A stretch of 64,000 nucleotides of DNA from Listeria welshimeri serovar 6b str. SLCC5334 (GTDB lineage: Bacteria > Bacillota > Bacilli > Lactobacillales > Listeriaceae), in contig NC_008555.1 of the NCBI RefSeq assembly GCF_000060285.1, positions 186,001-250,000 on the forward strand, given 5' to 3'. The position numbers and the translations under genes were made by a program. The notes beneath the pieces were generated by a model. The model made no database searches. It worked only from the letters and a program-made list of their open reading frames with translations, and was not told where the DNA came from. Every line of letters starts with the position of its first letter. Positions within the stretch are counted from its first letter, which is position 1. This document shows positions 18,841-30,853 of this stretch, piece after piece.

Positions 18841-18869
18841 AAAAGTCCTAATTTTTTAGGGCTTTTTTT
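18841..18869 (+). terminator. Rho-independent terminator of the second rRNA operon
   Basis: AAGTCCTAA pairs with TTAGGGCTT, followed by seven T. Confidence 0.88.
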
Positions 18870-18890
18870 GTTATAAAAAGATAAATAAAT

Positions 18891-18919
18891 TGCTAATAGG
18901 TGTGTATATCTAGTATAAT
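18891..18919 (+). promoter_or_regulatory. Sigma-A promoter of the ctsR operon
   Basis: TTGCTA (18891-18896), 17-base spacer, TATAAT (18914-18919). The CtsR operator begins four bases after the -10. Confidence 0.8.
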
Positions 18920-18922
18920 TAA

Positions 18923-18939
18923 AGTCAAAAATAGTCAAA
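18923..18939 (+). promoter_or_regulatory. CtsR operator
   Basis: AGTCAAAAATAGTCAAA is an exact match to the CtsR heptad direct repeat (RGTCAAANANRGTCAAA). It covers the expected transcription start, so CtsR binding would block the operon. CtsR release on heat or protein damage, with McsA/McsB/ClpC acting on CtsR, is established in Bacillus and Listeria. Confidence 0.92.
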
Positions 18940-18978
18940 GTCAGTGATTTGGAAAATACAGAAAGGAGATTCCTTATA

Positions 18979-19437
18979 ATGAAAAATATTTCTGATATTA
19001 TAGAAGCTTATTTAAAGCAAGTGTTGGAGTCTAGTGAAGCTGTTGAAATTAAAAGAAGTGAAATCGCGGATAAGTTTGAATGTGTACCTTCTCAAATTAA
19101 TTATGTAATCAATACTAGATTTACTATGGAACGTGGATATATTGTTGAAAGTAAACGTGGTGGTGGCGGATATATTCGGATTATCAAAGTGAAAATGAAT
19201 GATAAACTTCAATTACTTGAAGCTATTATATCAATGGTTCATGATAAAAAGGTTTCTCAATCTTTTTCTGAAGATGTTATATTAAGGTTGCTTGAAGAAG
19301 AGGTTATAACAAAGAAAGAAGCAAGGCTGATGGTTGCTGCACTTGATCGTGAAGTTTTGATTTTACCTTTGCCAGATAGAGATATTTTGCGTAGTAGGAT
19401 ACTGGAAGCAATGTTAGTTGCTTTGAAATATGATTAG
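18979..19437 (+). CDS. ctsR: Transcriptional repressor CtsR
   Basis: Represses class III heat-shock genes, including its own operon through the box at 18923. The 152-residue protein starts MKNISDIIEAYLKQVL and shows the winged-helix segment with INYVINTRFT and the glycine-rich RGGGGYIRI wing, whose arginine is modified or sensed during heat release. I choose ATG 18979, eight bases after AAAGGAGA; an earlier in-frame ATG at 18949 has no ribosome binding site. First gene of ctsR-mcsA-mcsB-clpC. Confidence 0.97.
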   Translation: MKNISDIIEAYLKQVLESSEAVEIKRSEIADKFECVPSQINYVINTRFTMERGYIVESKRGGGGYIRIIKVKMNDKLQLLEAIISMVHDKKVSQSFSEDVILRLLEEEVITKKEARLMVAALDREVLILPLPDRDILRSRILEAMLVALKYD

Positions 19438-19449
19438 GGTGTGATAGCT

Positions 19450-19968
19450 ATGATTTGTCAAAAGTGTGGGAAAAATAAGGCGGATATTGCGCTTCAACAA
19501 TTAAATGAAGCTGGGAAAGTGGAATCATTATATTTGTGTGAGAATTGTGCTACTGAGGAGGCACTTGCTTCGGAAAAGGATCTTGTTAAAGCAATGGACA
19601 CTTTTAGTGAGGTTGCTCTAGATTTTTTGACATTATTACAAAAAGAAGAATCTGCACAAAAATCAGTTGTGTGCAAAAATTGTAATTTAACTTTTGAAGA
19701 GTTTTTACAGACTAATCGAGTTGGTTGCTCAGAGTGTTATTCAGCTTTTGAGGAGCGATTGGTTCCGATTATCGGTCGCGTACAAAATGGTTATACAAAG
19801 CATGTTGGAAAAGTTCCAGCAGAAATTGAACGTGCTGAAAGTGTTGAGGATGAAATAATTCATCTTCAAGATAAGTTAGAACAATTAATTAAAAATGAAG
19901 AATTTGAGGAAGCTGCAGTCATTCGTGATGAAATAAGAGCTTTAAAAGCTGGAGGTGATTCAAAATGA
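19450..19968 (+). CDS. mcsA: McsA, zinc-binding activator of the arginine kinase McsB
   Basis: McsA binds and activates McsB. The 172-residue protein begins MICQKCGKNKAD and carries four CxxC motifs (CQKC, CENC, CKNC, CSEC) for zinc, then a C-terminal UVR-like coiled coil with LIKNEEFEEAAVIRDEIRALK. Start at ATG 19450, eight bases after AGGGTG; a GTG at 19441 lies inside that site. Overlaps mcsB by four bases (ATGA). Confidence 0.95.
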   Translation: MICQKCGKNKADIALQQLNEAGKVESLYLCENCATEEALASEKDLVKAMDTFSEVALDFLTLLQKEESAQKSVVCKNCNLTFEEFLQTNRVGCSECYSAFEERLVPIIGRVQNGYTKHVGKVPAEIERAESVEDEIIHLQDKLEQLIKNEEFEEAAVIRDEIRALKAGGDSK

Positions 19969-20987
19969 ATGTATTTGAACCTCGGCTTAGTTCTTGGTTA
20001 GTAAATTCTGGTGATGACGATGATGTGGTCCTAAGTTCACGTATTCGACTTGCTAGAAATTTAAAAGATGAGCGTTTTCCCATTTATGAACAAAAAGAAG
20101 CAATTGTAGATAATATTGCAGAGGTTTTTGACGAGAATTTTACTTTATTTAAAATGAATCAGATTTCTGTATTGCAGAAGGCACTTTTGGTGGAGAAGCA
20201 TTTAATTAGCCCGTATATGATGAAAAAAAGTAAATACGGAGCTGTTCTTTTAAATGAAGAAGAAAATGTTAGTATTATGTTAAATGAAGAAGATCATTTG
20301 CGAATACAGTGTATGACGCCGGGGTTGAGGTTGTTCGATGCATTGGAAGCGGCTCTCCAAATTGATGGGCATGTGGAAGAAAAGTTGACCTATGCTTTTG
20401 ATAAACAGTTTGGGTATTTAACAAGTTGTGTGACGAATATTGGGACAGGATTGCGTGCTTCTGTGATGGTGCATCTACCTGGGCTTGTTACAACGAAAAG
20501 AATAAAAAGTGTCATAGAAGCGATTAGGAGCCTGGGTTTTGTGGTAAGAGGTATATACGGGGAAGGTAGCATGCCCGCAAGTAGTATTTTTCAGGTTTCA
20601 AATCAAGTAACTCTAGGTAAAACTGAAACTGAAATTGTTGAAGATTTAACGCAAGTAATGGAACAAATCATTATGCAAGAACGTGTGGCAAGAACTACAT
20701 TGAAGCAAAAGTTTCATATTGCGTTGGAAGATAGAGTTTTTAGATCCTATGGTTTATTGATGAATTGTCGTATTATTTCTATGCAGGAAGCAGCAGATGC
20801 TATTTCTGATATTAGACTTGGTGTAGAATTAGGCTTTTTCGAGCATATTTCTCGCCAAAAAATGAATGAATTGGTACTATTCTCGCAACCAGCTTTTTTG
20901 AGAAAAGAAGCAGGACGAGATATGGATGAATTAGAAGAGAAAGTAATAAGGGCCAAAGTGATTCGCGAGATTTTGGGCGATAAATAA
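19965..20987 (+). CDS. mcsB: Protein arginine kinase McsB
   Basis: McsB phosphorylates arginines, tagging proteins for ClpCP and inactivating CtsR. Its 340 residues show the guanidino-kinase fold: SSRIRLARN for nucleotide binding, the catalytic-loop [13 protein letters not shown] with the conserved cysteine, and RIRL-like phosphate contacts. The ATG overlaps the mcsA stop, so the two are translationally coupled. Followed by clpC after 28 bases with a strong AAGGAGG site. Confidence 0.96.
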   Translation: MNVFEPRLSSWLVNSGDDDDVVLSSRIRLARNLKDERFPIYEQKEAIVDNIAEVFDENFTLFKMNQISVLQKALLVEKHLISPYMMKKSKYGAVLLNEEENVSIMLNEEDHLRIQCMTPGLRLFDALEAALQIDGHVEEKLTYAFDKQFGYLTSCVTNIGTGLRASVMVHLPGLVTTKRIKSVIEAIRSLGFVVRGIYGEGSMPASSIFQVSNQVTLGKTETEIVEDLTQVMEQIIMQERVARTTLKQKFHIALEDRVFRSYGLLMNCRIISMQEAADAISDIRLGVELGFFEHISRQKMNELVLFSQPAFLRKEAGRDMDELEEKVIRAKVIREILGDK

Positions 20988-21015
20988 TGAGGCTTACGAT
21001 AAGGAGGAAACAACA

Positions 21016-23478
21016 ATGATGTTTGGACGATTTACGCAAAGAGCTCAGAAAGTACTCGCGTTGTCACAAGAAGAGGCGATGCGTTTGAATCATAGTAATT
21101 TAGGGACGGAACACATCCTATTAGGTCTAGTTAGAGAAGGCGAAGGAATTGCGGCGAAAGCTCTTTATGAACTGGGAATTAGTTCTGAAAAAGTGCAACA
21201 AGAGGTGGAAGGATTAATTGGTCATGGGGAAAAAGCTGTGACAACCATTCAATATACACCGCGAGCAAAAAAAGTAATTGAACTATCTATGGATGAGGCT
21301 CGAAAATTAGGGCATACTTATGTTGGTACAGAACATATTTTACTTGGGCTTATTCGCGAAGGTGAAGGAGTTGCGGCTCGAGTTTTAAGCAACCTTGGTA
21401 TTAGCTTGAATAAAGCGCGTCAGCAAGTTTTACAGCTTCTAGGTGGCGGAGATGCAACTGGTGCTGGCCGACAAACAAATACACAAGCAACACCGACTTT
21501 GGATAGTTTGGCTCGAGATTTAACGGTTATTGCTCGGGAAGATAATTTGGACCCGGTAATTGGTCGCTCTAAAGAAATTCAACGTGTGATTGAGGTGCTT
21601 AGTCGCCGGACGAAAAACAATCCAGTTCTTATTGGGGAACCAGGTGTTGGTAAAACAGCAATTGCAGAAGGCTTAGCGCAACAAATTGTTCGCAATGAAG
21701 TGCCTGAGACCTTGCGAGGAAAACGTGTAATGACACTTGATATGGGTACTGTTGTTGCTGGTACAAAATATCGTGGTGAATTTGAAGACCGTTTGAAAAA
21801 AGTAATGGATGAAATTCGTCAAGCTGGGAATGTAATTCTATTTATTGATGAACTCCATACTTTAATTGGCGCTGGTGGAGCGGAAGGTGCAATTGATGCT
21901 TCGAATATCTTAAAACCACCTCTAGCTCGTGGTGAATTACAATGTATTGGTGCAACAACACTCGATGAATACCGTAAATACATTGAAAAAGACGCTGCAC
22001 TTGAAAGACGTTTCCAACCTATTAAAGTAGACGAACCAACTGTGGAAGAATCGATTCAAATTTTACATGGTTTGCGTGATCGTTATGAAGCGCATCACCG
22101 GGTTGCGATTACGGATGAAGCGCTAGAAGCTGCAGTTCGTTTATCAGACCGCTATATTTCAGACCGTTTCTTACCTGATAAAGCAATTGATGTTATTGAT
22201 GAATCTGGTTCAAAAGTTCGTTTGAAATCTTTTACAACACCAAAAAATGTAAAAGAAATGGAGAACAATTTAACAGATTTGAAAAAAGAAAAAGATGCGG
22301 CTGTGCAAGGACAAGAGTTTGAAAAAGCAGCGGCATTGCGAGATAAAGAACATAAACTCAAAAAATCATTAGAAGAAACTAAAGCTAATTGGCAAGAAAA
22401 GCAAGGACTTGATCATAGCGAAGTAACGGAAGATATTGTTGCGGAAGTAGTTGCAAGTTGGACTGGTATCCCAGTTGCAAAACTTGCAGAAACAGAAACA
22501 AATAAACTTCTTAATATGGAAAAACTTTTACATGAACGTGTTATTGGACAAGATGCAGCCGTTAAAGCGGTATCTCTAGCAGTACGACGAGCTCGTGCTG
22601 GGCTTAAAGATCCAAAACGTCCAATTGGTTCCTTTATTTTCTTAGGTCCTACAGGTGTTGGTAAAACGGAACTTGCGCGCGCGCTTGCTGAGTCTATGTT
22701 TGGGGATGAGGATTCGATGATTCGGATTGATATGTCCGAATACATGGAAAAATTCTCAACTGCTCGTTTAGTTGGAGCGCCTCCTGGTTATGTTGGTTAT
22801 GAAGAAGGCGGCCAATTGACAGAAAAAGTTCGTCAAAAACCATATTCTGTAGTGCTGCTTGATGAAATTGAAAAAGCACATCCAGATGTATTTAATATGT
22901 TGCTACAAGTGCTTGATGATGGTCGTTTAACTGATTCTAAAGGTCGTGTGGTTGATTTTAGAAATACAGTTATTATCATGACTTCTAATATCGGTGCTCA
23001 AGAAATGAAACAAGATAAATCAATGGGCTTTAACGTGATTGATCCGCTTAAAGATCATAAGGCAATGGAACATCGCGTTTTACAAGATTTAAAACAAGCT
23101 TTCCGACCGGAATTTATCAACCGGATTGACGAAACAATTGTATTCCATTCCCTACAAGAAAAAGAATTGAAACAAATTGTTACGCTTCTTACTTCTCAAT
23201 TAACAAAACGTCTTGCTGAACGTGATATCCATGTGAAATTGACTGAAGGTGCGAAAGCTAAGATTGCTAAAGATGGCTATGATCCTGAATACGGGGCGCG
23301 TCCTTTGAAACGAGCTATTCAAAAAGAAGTAGAAGATATGCTTTCTGAAGAGTTACTTCGTGGAAACATAAAAGTAGGCGACAACGTAGAAATTGGAGTA
23401 AAAGAAGGAAAATTAGAAGTTAGAAAAAAAGCTACGCCTAAAAAGAAAGCGGCTCCCAAAAAAGTGAAATCTAAATAA
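21016..23478 (+). CDS. clpC: ATP-dependent Clp unfoldase ClpC
   Basis: A HSP100 AAA+ unfoldase feeding ClpP; in Listeria it is needed for stress survival. The 820 residues comprise the duplicated N-terminal Clp-N domain (about 1-145, each with GTEHILLGL), AAA-1 with GEPGVGKT (about 208) and LFIDELHTL, a UVR-containing middle domain (about 420-460) used for adaptor binding, and AAA-2 with GPTGVGKT (about 545) and the ClpP-docking region. The tail is lysine-rich. Last gene of the CtsR operon. Confidence 0.98.
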   Translation: MMFGRFTQRAQKVLALSQEEAMRLNHSNLGTEHILLGLVREGEGIAAKALYELGISSEKVQQEVEGLIGHGEKAVTTIQYTPRAKKVIELSMDEARKLGHTYVGTEHILLGLIREGEGVAARVLSNLGISLNKARQQVLQLLGGGDATGAGRQTNTQATPTLDSLARDLTVIAREDNLDPVIGRSKEIQRVIEVLSRRTKNNPVLIGEPGVGKTAIAEGLAQQIVRNEVPETLRGKRVMTLDMGTVVAGTKYRGEFEDRLKKVMDEIRQAGNVILFIDELHTLIGAGGAEGAIDASNILKPPLARGELQCIGATTLDEYRKYIEKDAALERRFQPIKVDEPTVEESIQILHGLRDRYEAHHRVAITDEALEAAVRLSDRYISDRFLPDKAIDVIDESGSKVRLKSFTTPKNVKEMENNLTDLKKEKDAAVQGQEFEKAAALRDKEHKLKKSLEETKANWQEKQGLDHSEVTEDIVAEVVASWTGIPVAKLAETETNKLLNMEKLLHERVIGQDAAVKAVSLAVRRARAGLKDPKRPIGSFIFLGPTGVGKTELARALAESMFGDEDSMIRIDMSEYMEKFSTARLVGAPPGYVGYEEGGQLTEKVRQKPYSVVLLDEIEKAHPDVFNMLLQVLDDGRLTDSKGRVVDFRNTVIIMTSNIGAQEMKQDKSMGFNVIDPLKDHKAMEHRVLQDLKQAFRPEFINRIDETIVFHSLQEKELKQIVTLLTSQLTKRLAERDIHVKLTEGAKAKIAKDGYDPEYGARPLKRAIQKEVEDMLSEELLRGNIKVGDNVEIGVKEGKLEVRKKATPKKKAAPKKVKSK

Positions 23479-23484
23479 ATAATG

Positions 23485-23518
23485 AACCTTCCTTAATAAT
23501 TTTTAAGGGAGGTTTTTC
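23485..23518 (+). terminator. Rho-independent terminator after clpC
   Basis: AACCTTCCTTA pairs with TTAAGGGAGGTT, then TTTTT. Separates the CtsR operon from radA. Confidence 0.85.
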
Positions 23519-23600
23519 TATGGATAAGTCTTAAAATACTAGATTAGCGCTGAAAAAACGAATTTGGCGAAAAGGCTTAACGCGAACAGATGATCTGTGG

Positions 23601-23606
23601 TAAAAT
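23601..23606 (+). promoter_or_regulatory. Possible -10 of the radA promoter
   Basis: TAAAAT with no convincing -35 at normal spacing. It is the best candidate in the 120-base gap between the clpC terminator and radA. Confidence 0.35.
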
Positions 23607-23633
23607 GAAACATATGTATGGAGGGATGTAGAA

Positions 23634-25007
23634 ATGGCTAAGGCAAAAAGGACGACCAAATTTGTATGTCAGGCATGTGGATATGAATCGCCAAAATGGA
23701 TGGGTAAATGTCCGAATTGCAACGAGTGGAATCAGATGGTGGAAGCATTAGAACCATCGAAAAAATCGCGCTCAGCTTTTAATCATACAGGAGAACCATC
23801 AAAAGCAACACCGATTACTCAAATTGCGAGTGAAGAAGAGGCAAGAGTAGAGACAAATATGCCTGAATTAAATAGAGTTTTGGGTGGCGGTGTGGTTCCT
23901 GGTTCCATGGTTCTTGTTGGTGGAGATCCAGGTATTGGTAAATCAACGCTTTTACTTCAAGTGTCAGCACAACTTACACTTACTAATAAAAAAGTTCTCT
24001 ATATTTCTGGGGAAGAATCAATTAAGCAAACAAAACTTCGAGCAGAACGTTTACAAGTTTCAGGTGATAATTTGTATGTTTATGCAGAAACAAATTTAGA
24101 AGCGGTTCAAGAAACAATTGATTTTGTAAAGCCTGATTTTGTAGTAATTGATTCTATTCAAACAGTTTATCATCCAGATGTAACGAGCGCTGCGGGAAGC
24201 GTGTCGCAAGTTAGAGAATGTACAGCAGCTTTAATGCGAATTGCTAAAATGCAAAATATCGCTATTTTTATTGTTGGTCATGTGACGAAGGAAGGTGCAA
24301 TTGCAGGTCCTCGTTTACTTGAGCATATGGTAGATACAGTGCTTTATTTTGAAGGAGAGCGTCATCATGCATACCGAATTTTACGCGCAGTGAAAAACCG
24401 TTTTGGCTCAACAAATGAAATGGGGATTTTTGAAATGCGTGATATTGGTCTTGTAGAAGTTGCCAATCCATCGGAGGTTTTCTTAGAGGAGCGTTTAGAA
24501 GGAGCTTCGGGTTCAACCGTTGTAGCTTCAATGGAAGGAACGCGACCAGTGTTAGTAGAAATTCAAGCACTTGTATCGCCAACTATGTTTGGAAATGCGA
24601 AAAGAATGGCCACCGGGATTGATTATAACAAGGTATCATTGATTATGGCTGTTTTAGAAAAAAGAGTAGGACTCATGTTACAAAACCAAGATGCATATTT
24701 GAAAGCGGCTGGTGGGGTTAAGTTAGACGAACCGGCAGTTGATTTAGCAGTTGCTGTTAGCGTAGCTTCCAGTTATCGTGATAAGCCGACGAGGAGTACG
24801 GATTGTTTTATTGGTGAGCTTGGTTTAACAGGAGAAATTAGACGTGTGGCAAGAATTGAGCAACGTGTACAAGAAGCCGCAAAACTTGGCTTTAAACGAA
24901 TTTTTATTCCAAAAAATAATGAAGGTACTTGGAAAATACCAAAAGACGTGCAAGTGGTTGGTGTGGAAACGATTGGAGAAGCATTGAAGAAGGCTTTACC
25001 AGATTGA
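23634..25007 (+). CDS. radA: DNA repair protein RadA
   Basis: RadA is a RecA-like branch-migration helicase for recombination intermediates. The 457-residue protein has the N-terminal zinc finger ([18 protein letters not shown]), Walker [11 protein letters not shown] (about residue 100), the RadA-specific KNRFGSTNE motif, and a C-terminal Lon-protease-like domain. The ATG follows GGAGGGATG. Its position after clpC and before the PIN/TRAM gene is conserved in Bacillus. Confidence 0.96.
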   Translation: MAKAKRTTKFVCQACGYESPKWMGKCPNCNEWNQMVEALEPSKKSRSAFNHTGEPSKATPITQIASEEEARVETNMPELNRVLGGGVVPGSMVLVGGDPGIGKSTLLLQVSAQLTLTNKKVLYISGEESIKQTKLRAERLQVSGDNLYVYAETNLEAVQETIDFVKPDFVVIDSIQTVYHPDVTSAAGSVSQVRECTAALMRIAKMQNIAIFIVGHVTKEGAIAGPRLLEHMVDTVLYFEGERHHAYRILRAVKNRFGSTNEMGIFEMRDIGLVEVANPSEVFLEERLEGASGSTVVASMEGTRPVLVEIQALVSPTMFGNAKRMATGIDYNKVSLIMAVLEKRVGLMLQNQDAYLKAAGGVKLDEPAVDLAVAVSVASSYRDKPTRSTDCFIGELGLTGEIRRVARIEQRVQEAAKLGFKRIFIPKNNEGTWKIPKDVQVVGVETIGEALKKALPD

Positions 25008-25040
25008 AAATAAATACTTTAATGATTCCATGAGTACTAT

Positions 25041-25070
25041 TTGCGGTATAGTCTTTTAATAGTGTAAAAT
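25041..25070 (+). promoter_or_regulatory. Possible promoter upstream of the PIN/TRAM gene
   Basis: TTGCGG (25041-25046), 18-base spacer, TAAAAT (25065-25070) with a TG extension. Moderate match only. Confidence 0.4.
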
Positions 25071-25140
25071 AGTGCTATATGTATAGTTGGTAATAGTGCG
25101 ATTATATATATGAATACAAGAATGGAAAGGGGGAAACTAA

Positions 25141-26214
<1,074 letters not shown>

Positions 26215-26233
26215 ATAAAAGGAGTAAAAGGGC

Positions 26234-26926
26234 ATGAATTATGAGCTGATTTTTTTAGCGGCAGGACAAGGTAAACGAATGAATGCGCAAAAAAATAAAA
26301 TGTGGCTAGATCTAGTTGGAGAACCTATTTTCATTCATGCTTTACGTCCTTTTCTAGCCGATAACCGTTGTTCAAAAGTGATAGTTGTATGCCAAGAAAC
26401 AGAACGAAAACATGTAGAAAAATTAATGCAGCAGTTACATGTCGCAAAAAACCGCATAGAAATTGTTAAGGGCGGAAAAGAACGTCAAGATAGTGTGGCG
26501 GCCGGACTTGGAAGATGTGGCAATGAGTCCGTAGTTTTAGTTCATGATGGAGCTAGACCATTTGTAACGATAGATATCATTGATCGGTTACTAAGCGGTG
26601 TGAAAGAAAATAAAGCTGCTATATGTGCTGTAAAAGTGAAAGATACCGTGAAACGGGTTATTGATAATCTTGTTCAAGAGACGGTAGATCGCGAAAACCT
26701 TTGGCAGATTCAAACTCCGCAAGCTTTTGAACTGCATATTTTACAAAAAGCACACCAGCTTGCAAAAGAAGAGCAGTTTTTAGGAACAGACGAAGCAAGT
26801 TTAGTAGAGCGAATTCCTTGGCCGGTTGCTACTGTTCAAGGAAGCTATTATAATATTAAATTAACGACTCCAGAAGATATGCCGCTTGCTAAGGCGATTT
26901 TAGGAGAACTTGGGGAAAATTATTAA
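26234..26926 (+). CDS. ispD: 2-C-methyl-D-erythritol 4-phosphate cytidylyltransferase
   Basis: IspD adds CMP to methylerythritol phosphate in the MEP isoprenoid pathway. The 230-residue protein has the nucleotide-binding [41 protein letters not shown] and [10 protein letters not shown], so it looks intact. What is odd is the neighbour: in Bacillus and L. monocytogenes ispF comes next, but here gltX starts 14 bases after the ispD stop. I found no IspF-like sequence anywhere in the window. A role in a different cytidylyltransferase reaction (as in TarI) is possible but less likely from the motifs. Confidence 0.9.
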   Translation: MNYELIFLAAGQGKRMNAQKNKMWLDLVGEPIFIHALRPFLADNRCSKVIVVCQETERKHVEKLMQQLHVAKNRIEIVKGGKERQDSVAAGLGRCGNESVVLVHDGARPFVTIDIIDRLLSGVKENKAAICAVKVKDTVKRVIDNLVQETVDRENLWQIQTPQAFELHILQKAHQLAKEEQFLGTDEASLVERIPWPVATVQGSYYNIKLTTPEDMPLAKAILGELGENY

Positions 26927-26940
26927 AGGAGTGAATAATT

Positions 26941-28416
26941 GTGAGTGAAACAAAACGAGTACGTGTGCGTTATGCGCCGAGTCCAACTGGTTTTTTGCAT
27001 ATTGGAAATGCACGTACTGCCTTATTTAACTATTTATTTGCAAGACATAATGATGGAGACTTTATTATTCGGATTGAGGATACGGATGCGAAACGTAACG
27101 TAGCTGATGGCGAAGAAAGTCAAATGAAAAATTTGAAATGGCTAGGTATGGATTGGGATGAAGGTGTTGATGTTCCTGGAAAATATGGTCCTTATCGTCA
27201 ATCTGAACGCCAATCTATTTACGAACCGCTTATTCAACAATTATTGGACGAAGGCTTGGCTTACAAATGTTATTGCACGGAAGAAGAATTAGAAGCAGAA
27301 CGTGAAAAACAAAAAGCTAATAATGAAATGCCTCGTTATAGTGGTAAATGCCGTCATTTAACAAAAGAACAACAAGCTGAAAAAGAAGCGCAAGGTTTTA
27401 AACCAAGCATTCGTTTCAAAGTACCAGCTAATGAAACAATTACTTTTAACGATATGGTTAAAGATGATGTTTCTTTTGAATCAAATGGTATTGGTGATTT
27501 TGTTATTGCGAAAAAAGACGGAATCCCAACGTACAACTTTGCTGTAGCTGTGGATGATCATTTAATGGAAATTTCGCATGTTCTTCGCGGTGATGATCAT
27601 ATTTCAAATACACCAAAACAAATTTTGATATACAATGCTTTTGGTTGGGAGCCACCAACTTTCGGTCATATGACGCTCATTGTGAATGAAAGTAGACGAA
27701 AACTAAGTAAGCGTGACGGTTCGATTATTCAATTTATCGAACAATATCGTGATTTAGGATATTTACCAGAAGCATTATTTAACTTCATTGCGATGCTTGG
27801 TTGGTCTCCTGAAGGGGAAGAAGAAATTTTCTCCAAAGAAGAATTTATTAAGATGTTTGATCCAAAACGTTTATCTAAATCACCAGCATTATTTGATAAT
27901 GTCAAATTGACTTGGGTAAATAACCAATATGTGAAAAAATTACCGCTAAATGATGTAGTGGAGCTTTCCTTACCACATTTACAAAAAGCGGGGGTTGTGT
28001 CTGCTGATTTAGATCAAGCGGAACTTGACTGGGTGCACAAATTAGTTTCACTTTATCATGAACAAATGAGTTATGGTGCAGAGATTGTGCCACTTTCTGA
28101 GATGTTCTTTGCGGATGCAGAGGCGATTACTTTTGATGAAGAAGAAAAAGCTGTTCTTGCGGAAGATACAGTCCCAACTGTTATTTCGGCCTTCAAAAAA
28201 GAGTTAGAAGCACTAGAAGTTCTTGAAGCTGCGGAAGTAAAAGCGGCAATCAAGCGTGTCCAAAAAGAAACGGGAGTAAAAGGCAAAGGATTATTTATGC
28301 CAATTCGGATTGTGACTACTGGCGAAATGCATGGTCCTGAATTGCCGCTTGCAATCGAAGTTCTTGGTCGTGAAAAAGTGCTTAATCGTATGGATACATG
28401 GTTGAAAAATAATTAA
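26941..28416 (+). CDS. gltX: Glutamyl-tRNA synthetase
   Basis: Class I synthetase charging tRNA-Glu and, in Firmicutes that use GatCAB, mischarging tRNA-Gln. The 491 residues carry the HIGH-type motif in [15 protein letters not shown], the zinc-site region [11 protein letters not shown], and the KMSKS-type motif KLSKRDG. The start is GTG 26941, following AAAGGAGTG right after ispD, so translation is tied to the ispD message. A terminator follows before the T-box leader of cysE. Confidence 0.97.
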   Translation: MSETKRVRVRYAPSPTGFLHIGNARTALFNYLFARHNDGDFIIRIEDTDAKRNVADGEESQMKNLKWLGMDWDEGVDVPGKYGPYRQSERQSIYEPLIQQLLDEGLAYKCYCTEEELEAEREKQKANNEMPRYSGKCRHLTKEQQAEKEAQGFKPSIRFKVPANETITFNDMVKDDVSFESNGIGDFVIAKKDGIPTYNFAVAVDDHLMEISHVLRGDDHISNTPKQILIYNAFGWEPPTFGHMTLIVNESRRKLSKRDGSIIQFIEQYRDLGYLPEALFNFIAMLGWSPEGEEEIFSKEEFIKMFDPKRLSKSPALFDNVKLTWVNNQYVKKLPLNDVVELSLPHLQKAGVVSADLDQAELDWVHKLVSLYHEQMSYGAEIVPLSEMFFADAEAITFDEEEKAVLAEDTVPTVISAFKKELEALEVLEAAEVKAAIKRVQKETGVKGKGLFMPIRIVTTGEMHGPELPLAIEVLGREKVLNRMDTWLKNN

Positions 28417-28426
28417 TTTTGAATGG

Positions 28427-28458
28427 AAGCATCTCGGCAATTTGCGGGGTGCTTTTTT
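28427..28458 (+). terminator. Rho-independent terminator after gltX
   Basis: AAGCATCTCG pairs with CGGGGTGCTT around a seven-base loop, then six T. Confidence 0.88.
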
Positions 28459-28475
28459 ATTTTGATATATTTCAG

Positions 28476-28503
28476 TTGCAACGAATTTTATTGCTGTTAT
28501 AAT
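28476..28503 (+). promoter_or_regulatory. Promoter of the cysE T-box transcript
   Basis: TTGCAA (28476-28481), 16-base spacer, TATAAT (28498-28503), directly before the T-box leader. Confidence 0.75.
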
Positions 28504-28507
28504 AGAA

Positions 28508-28761
28508 CTAAATATATGGAAAAAGTGCCGATGGGAAGAAGTACGGAATTCTAAACTTATAGAGAGAGTCGCCGTGGCTGGAAGCGACTTAGTTGAACAC
28601 TCCTGAAATGCCTCCCTGAATTCTGGTGGGAAATTGAGTATCATCAGACGAAATGTGGGTCGTTACCCCCACCCCTAGAGTTGGAGTATGTGCTAAAATT
28701 AGCAATGCTCAAGTCAGAGTGGAACCGCGCAAAGCGTCTCTGTATCGGAGGGGCTTTTTTT
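28508..28761 (+). promoter_or_regulatory. T-box leader (probably cysteine-specific) of cysE-cysS
   Basis: The leader has the T-box antiterminator sequence AGAGTGGAACCGCG at 28716-28729, flanked by CAGAG (28715-28719) and CTCTG (28738-28742), which can pair to form the antiterminator. The alternative hairpin with the GGAGGGGC segment ends in seven T at 28761 and is the terminator. A TGC triplet in the Stem I region near 28605 is a reasonable Cys specifier. Uncharged tRNA-Cys would stabilise the antiterminator and turn on cysE and cysS. The class is sure; the specifier position is my inference. Confidence 0.88.
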
Positions 28762-28813
28762 GTTGGCGTAGGTCCAATAGAAAATGTACGAACTTGAATA
28801 AGGAGGCAACAAA

Positions 28814-29428
28814 ATGCCAACTCGCTTAAAAGAAGATATTGCAACAATTATAAAGAATGACCCTGCGACGAAGACTTTTTTTGATGCTTTTTTAACGAAT
28901 CCGGGATTACATGCACTTTGGTGGCATCGTGTGGCGAACTTTTTTTATCGCCATAAAATGGTTTTGTTTGGAAAAGTATTATCGCAGACAGCTCGTTTCT
29001 TGACTAATATAGAGATTCATCCAGGCGCAACAATTGGTAGAAGGCTTTTTATTGATCATGGTGCAGGTATAGTGATTGGAGAAACCGCGGAAATTGGCAA
29101 CGATGTAACTATTTTTCACGGAGTTACGCTTGGTGGAACTGGGAAAGATTGCGGGAAACGCCACCCAACTGTCGGTGATGGGGCACTTGTTTCAGCAGGA
29201 GCAAAAGTACTTGGACCTGTCGAAATTGGTGCAGCGGCTCGTATTGGCGCAGGAGCAGTCGTTTTAAAAGATGTACCCCCAGGAGCAACCGTTGTTGGTA
29301 TTCCAGCGAAGGTTGTTCGGCTAAACGGTCGAACAGTAGGCCACGCGGTTCCTAAAATGGACGAGCTAACATTACGAATTGCAGAATTAGAAAATATAGT
29401 AGAAAAACTTTTAAAAGAAAAGGAGTAG
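28814..29428 (+). CDS. cysE: Serine O-acetyltransferase
   Basis: CysE acetylates serine with acetyl-CoA to O-acetylserine, the CysK substrate. The 204-residue protein has the left-handed beta-helix hexapeptide repeats (about 65-170), with IHPGATIGRRLFIDHGAGIV, the catalytic histidines in DHGAG and FHGVTLGGTG, and the KRHPTVGDGALV block. An AAGGAGG site precedes the ATG. With cysS six bases downstream, the T-box couples cysteine synthesis to tRNA-Cys charging. Confidence 0.96.
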   Translation: MPTRLKEDIATIIKNDPATKTFFDAFLTNPGLHALWWHRVANFFYRHKMVLFGKVLSQTARFLTNIEIHPGATIGRRLFIDHGAGIVIGETAEIGNDVTIFHGVTLGGTGKDCGKRHPTVGDGALVSAGAKVLGPVEIGAAARIGAGAVVLKDVPPGATVVGIPAKVVRLNGRTVGHAVPKMDELTLRIAELENIVEKLLKEKE

Positions 29429-29434
29429 GTCTGA

Positions 29435-30850
29435 TTGTCGATACAAATATTTAATACGTTAACAAGAGAGAAGGAACCTTTTAAACCGCTCAAAGATGGC
29501 GAAGTAAAGATGTATGTTTGTGGGCCAACTGTTTATAATTACATTCATATCGGAAATGCGCGACCAATCATTGTTTTTGATACAGTTCGACGTTATTTCA
29601 CGTATCGTGGTTATGATGTGAAATTTGTGTCTAATTTTACGGATGTGGATGATAAATTAATTCGTGCGGCAAATGAACTAAAATTGACGGTTCCAGAAGT
29701 GGCGGATCGCTTTATTGGTGCTTACTTTGATGATGTTGATCAGCTGAATGTGGCAAAAGCTAGCGTGAATCCGCGTGTCACGGAAAATATGGATGAAATC
29801 ATTCAATTGATAAGTACGCTAATCGAAAAAGGCTATGCATATGAGTCAGCTGGTGATGTCTATTTCCGAACAAAAAAATTCAAAGATTACGGTAAACTGT
29901 CTGGTCAAGAATTATCGGAACTACAACACGGGGCGCGAGTTGAATATAATGAACGCAAACAAGATGAGCTTGATTTCACACTATGGAAAGCTGCTAAGCC
30001 AGATGAAATTTTCTGGGAGAGTCCGTTTGGTAATGGTCGGCCGGGTTGGCATATCGAATGTTCAGCGCTTGCGAAAAAATATCTTGGAGATACCATTGAT
30101 ATTCATGCGGGAGGCCAAGACTTAGTTTTCCCTCACCATGAGGATGAAATTGCTCAATCTGAAGCGGCGACTGGGAAAACTTTTGCAAATTACTGGATGC
30201 ACAATGCTTTTTTAAATATTGATGGAGAAAAAATGTCCAAATCACTTGGGAATTTTATTACACTTCATGATGTGTTGAAAGATAACGATCCAAATGTGAT
30301 TCGTTTCTTCATGCTATCCGTACATTACCGTAAACCAATTACGTTAAATGATGCTATTTTAGAGGATGCAAAAAATGGTTTGGAACGACTAATGATTGCA
30401 TACCAAAACATTGATCACCGTATTCAAACAGATGACGGTGAATATGTAGAGGAAGCACACGAAGATGAATGGTTAGAACAACTGACAGAATTAAAACAAG
30501 CTTTTGAAGATGATATGGATGACGATTTTAATACAGCAAACGCGATTACTACTTTCCATGAACTTGCAAAACGCGCTAATATTTACCTTGCAAAAGAGAC
30601 AGTTTCTATTAATGTTTTGCGTGAATTTTTAAGTATGATGCGTTTGTTCGCTGAAGTATTAGGTTTGAAATTAGAAAATACGCAAACCGATTCGTTAGAT
30701 GATAGTGAAGTAGAAGCATTAATTGAAGAACGCCTGCAAGCGAGAAATGAACGTAATTTTGCAAGAGCGGATGAAATTCGAGATATTTTAAAAGAAAAAA
30801 ATATTATTTTGGAAGACACTGCGCAAGGCACGCGGTTTAGACGGGGGTAA
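29435..30850 (+). CDS. cysS: Cysteinyl-tRNA synthetase
   Basis: Charges tRNA-Cys. The 471 residues show the zinc-ligand and HIGH-type block [19 protein letters not shown], the GWHIECSA segment, [21 protein letters not shown], and the KMSKSLGN motif. The start is TTG 29435 with an AAGGAG site ten bases upstream; initial residues [16 protein letters not shown] fit the family. Cotranscribed with cysE and followed after three bases by mrnC. Confidence 0.97.
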   Translation: MSIQIFNTLTREKEPFKPLKDGEVKMYVCGPTVYNYIHIGNARPIIVFDTVRRYFTYRGYDVKFVSNFTDVDDKLIRAANELKLTVPEVADRFIGAYFDDVDQLNVAKASVNPRVTENMDEIIQLISTLIEKGYAYESAGDVYFRTKKFKDYGKLSGQELSELQHGARVEYNERKQDELDFTLWKAAKPDEIFWESPFGNGRPGWHIECSALAKKYLGDTIDIHAGGQDLVFPHHEDEIAQSEAATGKTFANYWMHNAFLNIDGEKMSKSLGNFITLHDVLKDNDPNVIRFFMLSVHYRKPITLNDAILEDAKNGLERLMIAYQNIDHRIQTDDGEYVEEAHEDEWLEQLTELKQAFEDDMDDDFNTANAITTFHELAKRANIYLAKETVSINVLREFLSMMRLFAEVLGLKLENTQTDSLDDSEVEALIEERLQARNERNFARADEIRDILKEKNIILEDTAQGTRFRRG

Positions 30851-30853
30851 ATA

